From positions 1 through 10,087 of the forward strand of contig JAQUOM010000060.1 of NCBI GenBank assembly GCA_028717105.1: a stretch of 10,087 nucleotides of DNA, written 5' to 3'. Positions 1 to 6,312 of the stretch are shown piece by piece. The notes beneath the pieces were generated by a model that searched no databases, had not been told where the DNA came from, and saw only the letters and a list, made by a program, of their open reading frames with translations. The first letter of the stretch is position 1. Each line of letters begins with the position of its first letter. This DNA is from Candidatus Omnitrophota bacterium (GTDB taxonomy: Bacteria > Omnitrophota > Gorgyraeia > Velamenicoccales > Velamenicoccaceae). The translations under genes and the position numbers were made by a program.

Positions 1-1
1 G

Positions 2-2791
2 GCCTACGCGCGTCTTAAGGAGCAGCTGGCCCTGGCATGTACTGCCAACCCGCAGCGCCGTTTTACCTATCTCATGGGGCAGCTGCCAAACGGAGATGTT
101 TTCTTCTTTGTGGATTCCGAACCATCCGATTCTCAGGATTACTCTCCTCCCGGACAGGTTTATAGCGAGATCTCGAAGCCTATGCATGATGTTTTTACGA
201 CAGGCCAAGAGGTTGTTGTAGGCCCGGCATCCGACCGCTGGGGCACGTGGGTGAGCGCGGCGGTTCCGGTTGTCGATCAGCCGACAGGTAAAATGATCGC
301 CGTATTAGGCATGGATATCAGTGCGCGCGACTGGATGACGCGCATCATTTATCATTCTCTTCCGCCGGCGATCGTGACGGTGTTGATTTTTGTCCTTTTG
401 GAAGGCTTTTTGCTCATTCAGAGAAAGAACGAGCGGGAAAAGATACGGCTTGTGGCATCCCGGATGGCCCTGCAGGCCAGCGAAGAGAATTTCAAGCAGC
501 TGTTTGAGAATATGGCAGACGGCGTGGCTATTTTCCGGGCGATCGATGCAGGAAGGGATTTTGTCTTTGTCAACCTCAACAAGGCGGGAGAAAGAATATC
601 CCAGGTTAAACGGAAAGACGTTATCGATAAGAGGATGACCGAGGTATTTCCGTCGGCGCAAGACATCGGTCTTTTGGAAACCATGCGCCGGGTCTGGAAC
701 AGCGGCGTATCGGAATACCTTCCGGGCGTCCTTTATAAAGACGAGCGCATCGAACATTGGACCGAGAATTATGTATTAAAATTGCCTTCGGGCCTCATTG
801 TATCGATCTATTCAGATATCACCAAGCGCCGGCCGGCTGAAGACGAGATCAGAAGCCTGGCGAAATTTCCCACCGAGAATCCCAGCCCGGTCCTGCGCAT
901 TGCCGTAGACGGCAGGCTGATCTATGTGAACCCTTCCGCCCTGAAGTATCTGGCGGACTGGCATCTTCAAGTCGCCCAAGCGGCTCCATCCATGTTGCGG
1001 GATTTGGCCTTTCGGGCATTAGAGAGCGGTTCAGAGCAGCATTGCGATCTTGTCTGCGGCACGCAGGTGTATTCTTTCCATATAACGCCGATCGTTGAAT
1101 TCGGTTATGTCAACCTTTATGGCAATGACATTACCGAGCTCAAAAAGATAGAAGAAGAGTTAAAGAGAAAAACGGAATTTCTTGAAGCCCAAAAAGAAGC
1201 CTCTCTCGATGGACTGCTTGTGATCGATGAAAACGGGCAGAGGCTATTGATCAATCAGCGCCTGCTTGACTTGTGGCAGGTGCCGCAGGATGTCATCAAC
1301 GATACGAACGATGAAGCGCTCCTGCAATATGTCGTGCAAAGGACGACAAACCCTCGGGAGTTCCTGGACAAGGTTCATTATCTCTATGCCCACAAAAACG
1401 AGACAAGCGAAGACGAAGTCGAGTTTAAAGACGGGAAGGTTTTTGACAGATATTCGTCGCCTGTCATAGACAAGAACGGAAAATACTTTGGACGCATCTG
1501 GACCTTCCGCGATATCACCGAGCGCAAGATGGCGGAGAAAAAGATACTGGAATATACCAAGCGTCTGGGGTATCTGACTAAATATGCCAACGATCTGATC
1601 ATCCTCCTTGACGAGAATTTTAACCTTCTGGAAGTCAACGAGCGCGCCGAGGATGTTTACGGTTATACCCGCGACGAGCTGATCGGGAAGCATGCAACTT
1701 CTTTGCGCGCACCTGAAGTCCGGGAGATGTTCGGACCGCAGATTGCGCCGGTCCATGAGGGAGGCCGCGTCCTTTTTGAGACGGTGCATGTGCGCAAGAA
1801 CGGGGAAAAATTTCCGGTTGAGATCAACGTCAACACCTTCGATGCCGACAAGAAGAGGTTCTATCTGGCTGTTATCCGCGACATCACCGAGCGCAAGAAG
1901 GCGCAGGAAAAGTTAAGCCGGGCCCTGGAAGAGGAGATAAGGCTGCGTGAAATAACGACAAGCATGCTGGAAGACAACAAGCAGATCAGGGCGAGGCTGG
2001 AAAAAAGCCTGGAAAAACTCAAAGAGACCCAGGTCCAGCTGATCCATGCCGAGAAAATGGAGGCCGTAGGCAGGATGGCTTCTGGTATTGCGCATGAGGT
2101 CAAGAATCCCCTGGGGATCATCCTGCAGGGGATCAATTATCTTGAGGAAAAACTGCCGAAGGAAGAGGGGAATTGCCACGATATCCTCGGCATGATGAAG
2201 GATAGTATCAAGAGGGCCGACGGCATTGTCCGTGCCGTTCTCGATTTTTCCCGGGGAGAAGAATTAAAAATGGAACAGCAAGACATCAATCCCGTGATCA
2301 AAAGCTCTCTCGAGCTCGTGCATCACAAACTCAGGCTTAATTCCGTAGAGCTCGTATGCGAGATGGGAAACGATCTGCCTAAAACGCTGTTAGATAGCGG
2401 CAAGATGGGGCAGGTGTTCGTCAATTTATTCAATAATGCCACAGACGCGATGCCGAAGGGCGGAAAACTCTATGTCCGTTCTTACGTGTCGAAACTCAAG
2501 CCGCCGGCACACAGGACCGGAAATAAGGAAGACCGGATCTTTATGCCGGAGAAGGAAGCGATCGTCGTGGAAGTGGAAGATACGGGCGCAGGGATAGAGG
2601 AAGGGTTCATCCCTAAGATATTCGACCCATTTTTTACCACAAAGAACCGGACGGAAGGGACCGGTCTCGGGCTTTCGATCGTTAAAAGCATCATTGACCT
2701 GCACCAGGGTTCGATCACTGTGGAAAGCCAAAAGGATAAAGGGACAAAATTCACCATCGTCTTAAAGGTCCTCGGCGGTCCCGGGGTTTAG
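2..2791 (+). CDS. Membrane sensor histidine kinase with four PAS domains (5' partial)
   Basis: Autophosphorylating sensor kinase of a two-component system. The frame is open from base 2 with no start needed at the edge, and the codons before the first ATG (74) read as protein, so the gene begins left of the window; 929 residues are visible. Residues are counted from base 2. About 1-118 look like the end of an extracytoplasmic Cache-like sensor (GTWVSAAVPV, then IAVLGMDISARDW). Residues 120-140 are one membrane helix. Four PAS domains follow at about 161-275, 285-380, 392-507 and 521-630, each closing with a DIT motif. A coiled linker leads to HisKA with the H-box IAHEVKNPL (phospho-acceptor His698, bases 2093-2095). 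HATPase_c shows the N-box NNATDA (811-816), G1 DTGAGI (860-865), F-box FDPFFTTK and G2 GTGLGL (886-891), so it looks catalytically intact. There is no receiver domain, and no response regulator follows. The ligand is unknown. Confidence 0.93.
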   Translation, partial: AYARLKEQLALACTANPQRRFTYLMGQLPNGDVFFFVDSEPSDSQDYSPPGQVYSEISKPMHDVFTTGQEVVVGPASDRWGTWVSAAVPVVDQPTGKMIAVLGMDISARDWMTRIIYHSLPPAIVTVLIFVLLEGFLLIQRKNEREKIRLVASRMALQASEENFKQLFENMADGVAIFRAIDAGRDFVFVNLNKAGERISQVKRKDVIDKRMTEVFPSAQDIGLLETMRRVWNSGVSEYLPGVLYKDERIEHWTENYVLKLPSGLIVSIYSDITKRRPAEDEIRSLAKFPTENPSPVLRIAVDGRLIYVNPSALKYLADWHLQVAQAAPSMLRDLAFRALESGSEQHCDLVCGTQVYSFHITPIVEFGYVNLYGNDITELKKIEEELKRKTEFLEAQKEASLDGLLVIDENGQRLLINQRLLDLWQVPQDVINDTNDEALLQYVVQRTTNPREFLDKVHYLYAHKNETSEDEVEFKDGKVFDRYSSPVIDKNGKYFGRIWTFRDITERKMAEKKILEYTKRLGYLTKYANDLIILLDENFNLLEVNERAEDVYGYTRDELIGKHATSLRAPEVREMFGPQIAPVHEGGRVLFETVHVRKNGEKFPVEINVNTFDADKKRFYLAVIRDITERKKAQEKLSRALEEEIRLREITTSMLEDNKQIRARLEKSLEKLKETQVQLIHAEKMEAVGRMASGIAHEVKNPLGIILQGINYLEEKLPKEEGNCHDILGMMKDSIKRADGIVRAVLDFSRGEELKMEQQDINPVIKSSLELVHHKLRLNSVELVCEMGNDLPKTLLDSGKMGQVFVNLFNNATDAMPKGGKLYVRSYVSKLKPPAHRTGNKEDRIFMPEKEAIVVEVEDTGAGIEEGFIPKIFDPFFTTKNRTEGTGLGLSIVKSIIDLHQGSITVESQKDKGTKFTIVLKVLGGPGV
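1507..1898 (+). repeat. Near-identical DNA at the ends of PAS3 and PAS4
   Basis: Bases 1507-1529 and 1876-1898 match with a single T/C difference (both begin CCGCGA and run through the codons for RDITERK). They mark equivalent C-terminal ends of the third and fourth PAS domains of the kinase. The looser copies at the ends of PAS1 (about 815) and PAS2 (about 1127) keep only the DIT codons. This is best read as internal domain duplication plus strong protein conservation, not a mobile repeat. Confidence 0.6.
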
Positions 2792-2797
2792 CTATTT

Positions 2798-3490
2798 ATG
2801 GGGAAGGGCATCCGTTCTGTCAAAAAAATGCAAAAAGTCATAACCCCTGCGGCCATGCAGCGGTTGGACCGCCTGGCCCGGGAAAAATATGGGATCCCGT
2901 CCTTGATTCTGATGGAAAATGCTGGCCGCTCGGCTGCAGAAGAGGCCCTGTGGTTGCTGGCCGGAAAGAAGAAGCGGGCGGTCTGTGTTGCCGGAAGGGG
3001 CAATAACGGCGGGGATGGATTTGTCTGTGTCAGGCATCTTTTAAACCATGGCGTTAAAGCGGAAGTTTTTCTGATCAAGGGGGCCAAAGAACTCAAAGGG
3101 GATGCCCGGAAAAACTTTCTTATCCTTGGAAATATGGGATGCCCGATCCGTTTTTTTGAGGGAGAAAAAGACGCCCCTGCGTTACGACGCGCCCTGGGAG
3201 ATGGCAGCCTCGTTATTGACGCCATTTTCGGTATCGGTTTTTCAGGCGCGGCCAGGCCTCCTTATGACAGGGCGATCGACCTCGTGAATCACTCTCGCAT
3301 ACCCGTGTTGTCTTTAGACGTGCCTTCCGGTCTGGACGCCTTGAACGGCCGTGCCGCCGGGCCCTGTATTCAAGCACATACGACCGTTACATTCGGTTTT
3401 TCTAAAACCGGCCTCAAAAAGAACGAAGGGCCCCGCGCTGCCGGCCGCCTTCTCGTTGTTGATATTTCCCTGCCTTGGAAGCGGCCGTGA
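2798..3490 (+). CDS. nnrE: NAD(P)H-hydrate epimerase, stand-alone YjeF N-terminal domain
   Basis: Interconverts the R and S epimers of hydrated NADH/NADPH so that the S-specific dehydratase can repair them; a soluble metabolite-repair enzyme. The protein has 230 residues. It carries the family's LMENAG (38-43), the nucleotide-binding loop GRGNNGGDG (66-74), DAIFGIGFSG, the SLDVPSGLDA motif, and the closing TVTFGFSKTGLKK with LLVVDISLP. Many bacterial homologues continue into a C-terminal NAD(P)HX dehydratase of similar size; this one stops at the domain boundary, and the 133 bases after it contain no remnant of that domain. The ATG at 2798 lies 6 bases after the kinase stop with only a weak G-rich stretch before it. 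An in-frame ATG at 2828 would give the more usual N-terminus (MQKVITPAAM) but has no ribosome site, so the start is uncertain. Close spacing suggests co-transcription with the kinase, with no evident functional link. Confidence 0.92.
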   Translation: MGKGIRSVKKMQKVITPAAMQRLDRLAREKYGIPSLILMENAGRSAAEEALWLLAGKKKRAVCVAGRGNNGGDGFVCVRHLLNHGVKAEVFLIKGAKELKGDARKNFLILGNMGCPIRFFEGEKDAPALRRALGDGSLVIDAIFGIGFSGAARPPYDRAIDLVNHSRIPVLSLDVPSGLDALNGRAAGPCIQAHTTVTFGFSKTGLKKNEGPRAAGRLLVVDISLPWKRP

Positions 3491-3532
3491 TCAGTTGAGG
3501 CAGGCAGAAGAAAGCAATTTTCAAGAAGCGCA

Positions 3533-3561
3533 TTTTCAGATAAACCATAACGTGTTATGAT
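3533..3561 (+). promoter_or_regulatory. Putative sigma-70 promoter for the fluC operon
   Basis: TTTTCA (3533-3538, 4 of 6 matches to TTGACA) is separated by 17 bases from TATGAT (3556-3561, 5 of 6 matches to TATAAT). It lies in the only sizeable gap (133 bases) of the left half, upstream of fluC, in sequence more AT-rich than its surroundings. Initiation would fall near 3568, leaving a leader of about 55 bases before the fluC start. This is inferred from consensus only. Confidence 0.4.
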
Positions 3562-3564
3562 AGA

Positions 3565-3594
3565 GGCGTTCCCGAGAGAGAGCGCTATTTTTTT
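3565..3594 (+). terminator. Weak hairpin plus T-run (possible terminator or leader structure)
   Basis: GGCGTT (3565-3570) can pair with AGCGCT (3581-3586), with two G-T pairs and a 10-base loop. One A and a run of seven T (3588-3594) follow. This resembles an intrinsic terminator for the upstream epimerase transcript. The stem is short and contains wobbles, so termination would be inefficient. It also overlaps the predicted start point of the 3533-3561 promoter, so the two calls partly compete. Confidence 0.3.
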
Positions 3595-3610
3595 ATCCCT
3601 CATATACTTA

Positions 3611-3616
3611 GAGGAG
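3611..3616 (+). promoter_or_regulatory. Ribosome binding site of fluC
   Basis: GAGGAG ends 7 bases before the ATG at 3624. It is a strong Shine-Dalgarno match and fixes the fluC start. Confidence 0.75.
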
Positions 3617-3623
3617 TCGTGTA

Positions 3624-4010
3624 ATGGTTAAGCTTATTCTCATTGCTTTGGGTGGGGCGCTGGGGGCTGTCGCCAGGTATATCGTTTCAGGCCTGGATTA
3701 TAAATATTCTTATGGGATTTTTCCCATAAGCACCTTCGTGGTCAATCTCACCGGTTCTCTGTTGATAGGTCTCTTGTGGGGATTGTCTGAAGTTGTGGCT
3801 GTTTCGTCAAATACGCGGATGTTTATTTTTATCGGCGTTCTGGGAGGATTCACGACGTTTTCGACCTATGCGCTCGAAAATTTCAATTTATGGCGTGACG
3901 GGGAACATGCCATTGCTTTGGTTAATATTTTTCTTTCCAATATTCTGGGTATTGCCATGGTATTTGCCGGTTACTGGGCCGCCAGGATGATTATTAATTT
4001 TGCGAAATAG
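3624..4010 (+). CDS. crcB: Fluoride channel FluC/CrcB
   Basis: Passive fluoride-selective export channel of the inner membrane; family members are dual-topology homodimers that lower cytoplasmic fluoride. The 128 residues match the usual family length, with four hydrophobic helices at about 4-22, 36-55, 66-90 and 98-122. Visible signatures are GGALGAVARY (10-19), the pore-helix Asn in VVNLTGS (Asn41), and GGFTTFST (74-81), the Phe-box and central Na+-site region. The second Phe-box position appears to be Tyr82, a substitution I believe also occurs in other family members. A single copy is present, so it would homodimerise. It begins a run of closely spaced genes and is followed 12 bases later by DUF190, a recurrent neighbour of crcB. 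The leader before it does not match the fluoride riboswitch core. Confidence 0.95.
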   Translation: MVKLILIALGGALGAVARYIVSGLDYKYSYGIFPISTFVVNLTGSLLIGLLWGLSEVVAVSSNTRMFIFIGVLGGFTTFSTYALENFNLWRDGEHAIALVNIFLSNILGIAMVFAGYWAARMIINFAK

Positions 4011-4022
4011 GGGAGGGGAGCG

Positions 4023-4355
4023 ATGAAGCTGCCGCAGGAAGGGATGCTGCTGAGGATTTTTATAGGGGAAAGCGATGTTTATCAGGGGAAGGCCCTTTAT
4101 GAGCAGGTCGTCCTTAAGGCCAGGGAATTGAATCTGGCGGGCGCCACGGTCCTGCGCGGGATCATGGGTTTTGGCGCTGACAGCCGCATGCATACGGCAA
4201 AATTGTTACGTTTATCCGAAGACCTGCCCGTGGTCATTGAGATTGTCGATACGGAAGAGAATCTTAATAAGATCCTGCCCTTTCTCGATGAAGTTGTCGT
4301 CGAGGGGCTGATGACATTAGAAAAGGTAAGGGTTGTTAAATACAGGCATAAATAG
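4023..4355 (+). CDS. DUF190 family protein (PII-like fold)
   Basis: Small soluble protein of 110 residues whose exact function is unknown. It matches DUF190: an N-terminal beta strand LLRIFIGESD (9-18), a helix with GKALYEQVVLKAREL, the hallmark GATVLRGIMGFG (about 40-51), a strand LPVVIEIVDT, and a C-terminal helix and strand ending VRVVKYRHK. Structural-genomics members of the family are described as PII/CutA-like ferredoxin folds, which suggests ligand-sensing trimers. The ATG is preceded by GGAGGGGAG (4012-4020), a strong ribosome site. It sits 12 bases after crcB. The crcB-DUF190 pairing is widespread, which suggests a role in fluoride or anion response, but no mechanism can be read from the sequence. 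Confidence 0.9.
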   Translation: MKLPQEGMLLRIFIGESDVYQGKALYEQVVLKARELNLAGATVLRGIMGFGADSRMHTAKLLRLSEDLPVVIEIVDTEENLNKILPFLDEVVVEGLMTLEKVRVVKYRHK

Positions 4356-4380
4356 GATTGTCCGGCATTTTTGTTTTTTT

Positions 4381-4797
4381 ATGTTGAGATCAAAAACATT
4401 GAGTATTTCCATTGCGTGTCCTGCTGAAACCGTTTATGGGTTCGTGTCGGATCTCGCGAACCTGCCGAAGTGGGCGACGACTTTCTGCAAGTCTGTCCGG
4501 AAAACGGGCGGCGGCTGGATGATCGGGACGCCGCAAGGCCCTGTGAAGGCCAGGATCGCCCGACAGAACGACGGGGGAGTCCTCGATCATTTTTTAACCC
4601 CGGTTTCAGGCAGGGAAGTGTTTGTTCCCATGCGTGTCGTATCCAATGCTGCGGGGAGCGAAGTTATCTTTACGGTTTTCCAGCAACCCGGCATGCCGGA
4701 TGAAAATTTCGCCAGGGATATCGGATGGGTGGAAGAGGATTTGAATACCTTAAAGACGATAATGGAGAGGCAGGTGTCTGGTGCCGATATCGATTGA
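4381..4797 (+). CDS. SRPBCC (START-like) fold protein
   Basis: Soluble protein of 138 residues with the SRPBCC helix-grip pattern. It has a first strand KTLSISIACP, the helix AETVYGFVSDLANLPKWA (about 15-32), central strands (VKARIARQNDGGVLDHFL, EVFVPMRVV, EVIFTVFQ), and a long C-terminal helix from about 105 containing a WVEEDLNTLKTIMER segment. This fold binds hydrophobic ligands in a cavity, and some members act in polyketide cyclisation or as stress-related proteins; no specific ligand can be named here. The frame extends upstream to a TTG at 4333, but the family-like N-terminus begins at the ATG at 4381. That ATG has no clear ribosome site and follows a T-rich spacer. Its last 17 bases overlap the next gene, so the antiporter is probably translationally coupled to it. 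Confidence 0.75.
   Translation: MLRSKTLSISIACPAETVYGFVSDLANLPKWATTFCKSVRKTGGGWMIGTPQGPVKARIARQNDGGVLDHFLTPVSGREVFVPMRVVSNAAGSEVIFTVFQQPGMPDENFARDIGWVEEDLNTLKTIMERQVSGADID
4764..4770 (+). promoter_or_regulatory. Ribosome binding site for the GTG-started antiporter
   Basis: GGAGAGG lies inside the SRPBCC coding region, 10 bases before the GTG at 4781. It supports the overlapping start and translational coupling. Confidence 0.55.
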
Positions 4798-6256
4798 AAT
4801 AACCCTTCTTTGGGTGTCCCTGCTGATTTTAATCAGCATATTTTCCAGCAAACTTTCGGATAAGTTCGCGGTTCCGGCATTGCTGCTGTTTTTGGTCATC
4901 GGGATGCTGGCGGGGTCCGAGGGCCCGGGCAAGATCTATTTTGACGATTTGTCGCTGGCTAAAACAATAGGGACCGTTGCGCTTATCTTTATTATTTTTT
5001 CAGGCGGCATTGATACGAACTGGAAGGATATCCGTCCGGTAGTCTTGCCGGGTTTTCTTCTTGCAACCGCCGGCGTCTTTTTAACGGCCCTCGTTGTCGG
5101 TTCCTTCGCTGTTTTTATCCTGAAATTTTCTTTATTGGAGGGATTATTGCTGGGCTCCATTGTTTCATCCACAGACGCGGCGGCTGTCTTTAGCATCTTG
5201 CGATCCAGGCATATCAGCTTGAAGAGCCCCTTGAAGCCGCTTTTGGAGTTGGAATCTGGCAGCAACGATCCCATGGCCGTTTTTTTGACGTTGAGTTTTG
5301 TCAGTATGTTGACAACGAACAATATGAGCACCGCCTCGCTCGTTCCCCGCTTTGTGCTGGATATGGGCGGCGGTGCGCTTGTGGGATACGCGATGGCGAA
5401 AATGAGCGTCGGGCTCATCAGCCGGATCAAGCTGGAATACGACGGTCTTTATCCTGTTTTGACGGTTTCACTGGTATTGCTCGCTTATTCCATAGCCTCC
5501 ATTTTAAAATGCAACGGTTTTTTGGCAGTTTATCTGGCCGGATTGGTGATAGGGAAGCACGAATTTTTGAACAAAAAGATGATCATGAGGTTCCACGACG
5601 GCCTGGCATGGCTTATGCAGATCGTGATGTTCTTAACGCTGGGCCTCCTGGTTTTTCCTTCGCATCTTTTTGCGGTCATGGGGTCGGCCCTGATGCTTGC
5701 GATCGTCCTGATGGTCTTTGCCCGTCCGGTCAGCGTTCTTCTGTGTCTCCTGCCGTTCCGGATGAACTTCGGAAAAAAAGCCATGGTCGCATGGGTAGGC
5801 CTGAGGGGTGCGGTCCCGATCGTCCTGGCCACCTTTCCTTTATTGGCGGGTATCCCGCAGGCGGATACGATCTTTAACGTGGTGTTTTTTGTCGTCCTGA
5901 CCTCTGTGCTTATTCAGGGGACGTCTATTCCGTTTGTTTCCCGGATCCTGAATGTCAGCGCCCCTCTTGCCAACAGGCGCCATTACCCCATTGAATTTGA
6001 AAAGATGGAGGGCATCGATGCCGAGCTGACTGATTTGATCGTTCCTTATGCGTCGGTGGCCGTCGGCAAGCGCCTTATGGATTTGAACATCCCGCAAAAA
6101 TGCCTGATCGTGCTCATTTCCCGCGGAGATAAATATGTGATCCCTGCCGGGCAGACGGTCATCGAGGGCGGCGACGTCTTGCTGGTATTGGCCAACGAGA
6201 AAGACCTGGCCGCATTGCAGAAAACGCTGGCCGACCTCAGGGAAGAAGAGAAATAA
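4781..6256 (+). CDS. K+(Na+)/H+ antiporter, CPA1 NhaP2-like with C-terminal TrkA-C domain
   Basis: Inner-membrane antiporter expected to exchange cytoplasmic K+ or Na+ for external H+. The 491 residues fall into about 12 hydrophobic helices (to about residue 395) and a C-terminal TrkA-C/RCK_C domain (about 400-485, including MDLNIPQKCLIVLISR and GGDVLLVLAN). Key motifs are SSTDAAAVFS (Asp132), the ion-site ESGSNDPM (Asn162, Asp163), and the helix GLRGAVPIVLA with its conserved Arg. Members of this branch are usually called NhaP2 or CvrA, but the substrate ion cannot be fixed from sequence. The TrkA-C domain suggests gating by a nucleotide or small ligand. The GTG start overlaps the SRPBCC gene by 17 bases and has its own ribosome site. 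It is shorter than the roughly 575-residue enterobacterial NhaP2, lacking the extra C-terminal region. Confidence 0.92.
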   Translation: MPISIEITLLWVSLLILISIFSSKLSDKFAVPALLLFLVIGMLAGSEGPGKIYFDDLSLAKTIGTVALIFIIFSGGIDTNWKDIRPVVLPGFLLATAGVFLTALVVGSFAVFILKFSLLEGLLLGSIVSSTDAAAVFSILRSRHISLKSPLKPLLELESGSNDPMAVFLTLSFVSMLTTNNMSTASLVPRFVLDMGGGALVGYAMAKMSVGLISRIKLEYDGLYPVLTVSLVLLAYSIASILKCNGFLAVYLAGLVIGKHEFLNKKMIMRFHDGLAWLMQIVMFLTLGLLVFPSHLFAVMGSALMLAIVLMVFARPVSVLLCLLPFRMNFGKKAMVAWVGLRGAVPIVLATFPLLAGIPQADTIFNVVFFVVLTSVLIQGTSIPFVSRILNVSAPLANRRHYPIEFEKMEGIDAELTDLIVPYASVAVGKRLMDLNIPQKCLIVLISRGDKYVIPAGQTVIEGGDVLLVLANEKDLAALQKTLADLREEEK

Positions 6257-6296
6257 ACGGCAGCGATCTTTCCATTTTGTTCGTCCGCAACGCTTT

Positions 6297-6303
6297 GGAG
6301 GAG
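6297..6303 (+). promoter_or_regulatory. Ribosome binding site that sets the CNNM start
   Basis: GGAGGAG is followed by 9 bases and then ATG at 6313. It favours 6313 over the in-frame TTG at 6277, which would place this site inside the coding region. Confidence 0.7.
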
Positions 6304-6312
6304 AAGCAGGGT

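Noticed and set aside
1244..1789. 181-residue open frame on the minus strand
   Set aside because: It lies antisense to the PAS3-PAS4 part of the kinase, where the plus-strand frame carries clear PAS motifs. No family resemblance or ribosome site was seen.
3491..3623. Fluoride riboswitch ahead of crcB
   Set aside because: Expected from gene identity, but the conserved core sequences were not found by eye. A covariance-model search would settle it.
4333..4380. TTG start extending the SRPBCC protein by 16 residues
   Set aside because: It would overlap the DUF190 gene and add a Phe/Cys-rich stretch with no match to the fold. ATG 4381 begins right before the first strand.
6277..6312. TTG start extending the CNNM protein by 12 residues
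   Set aside because: The extension is not hydrophobic or family-like and would place the GGAGGAG ribosome site inside the coding region. ATG 6313 is better.
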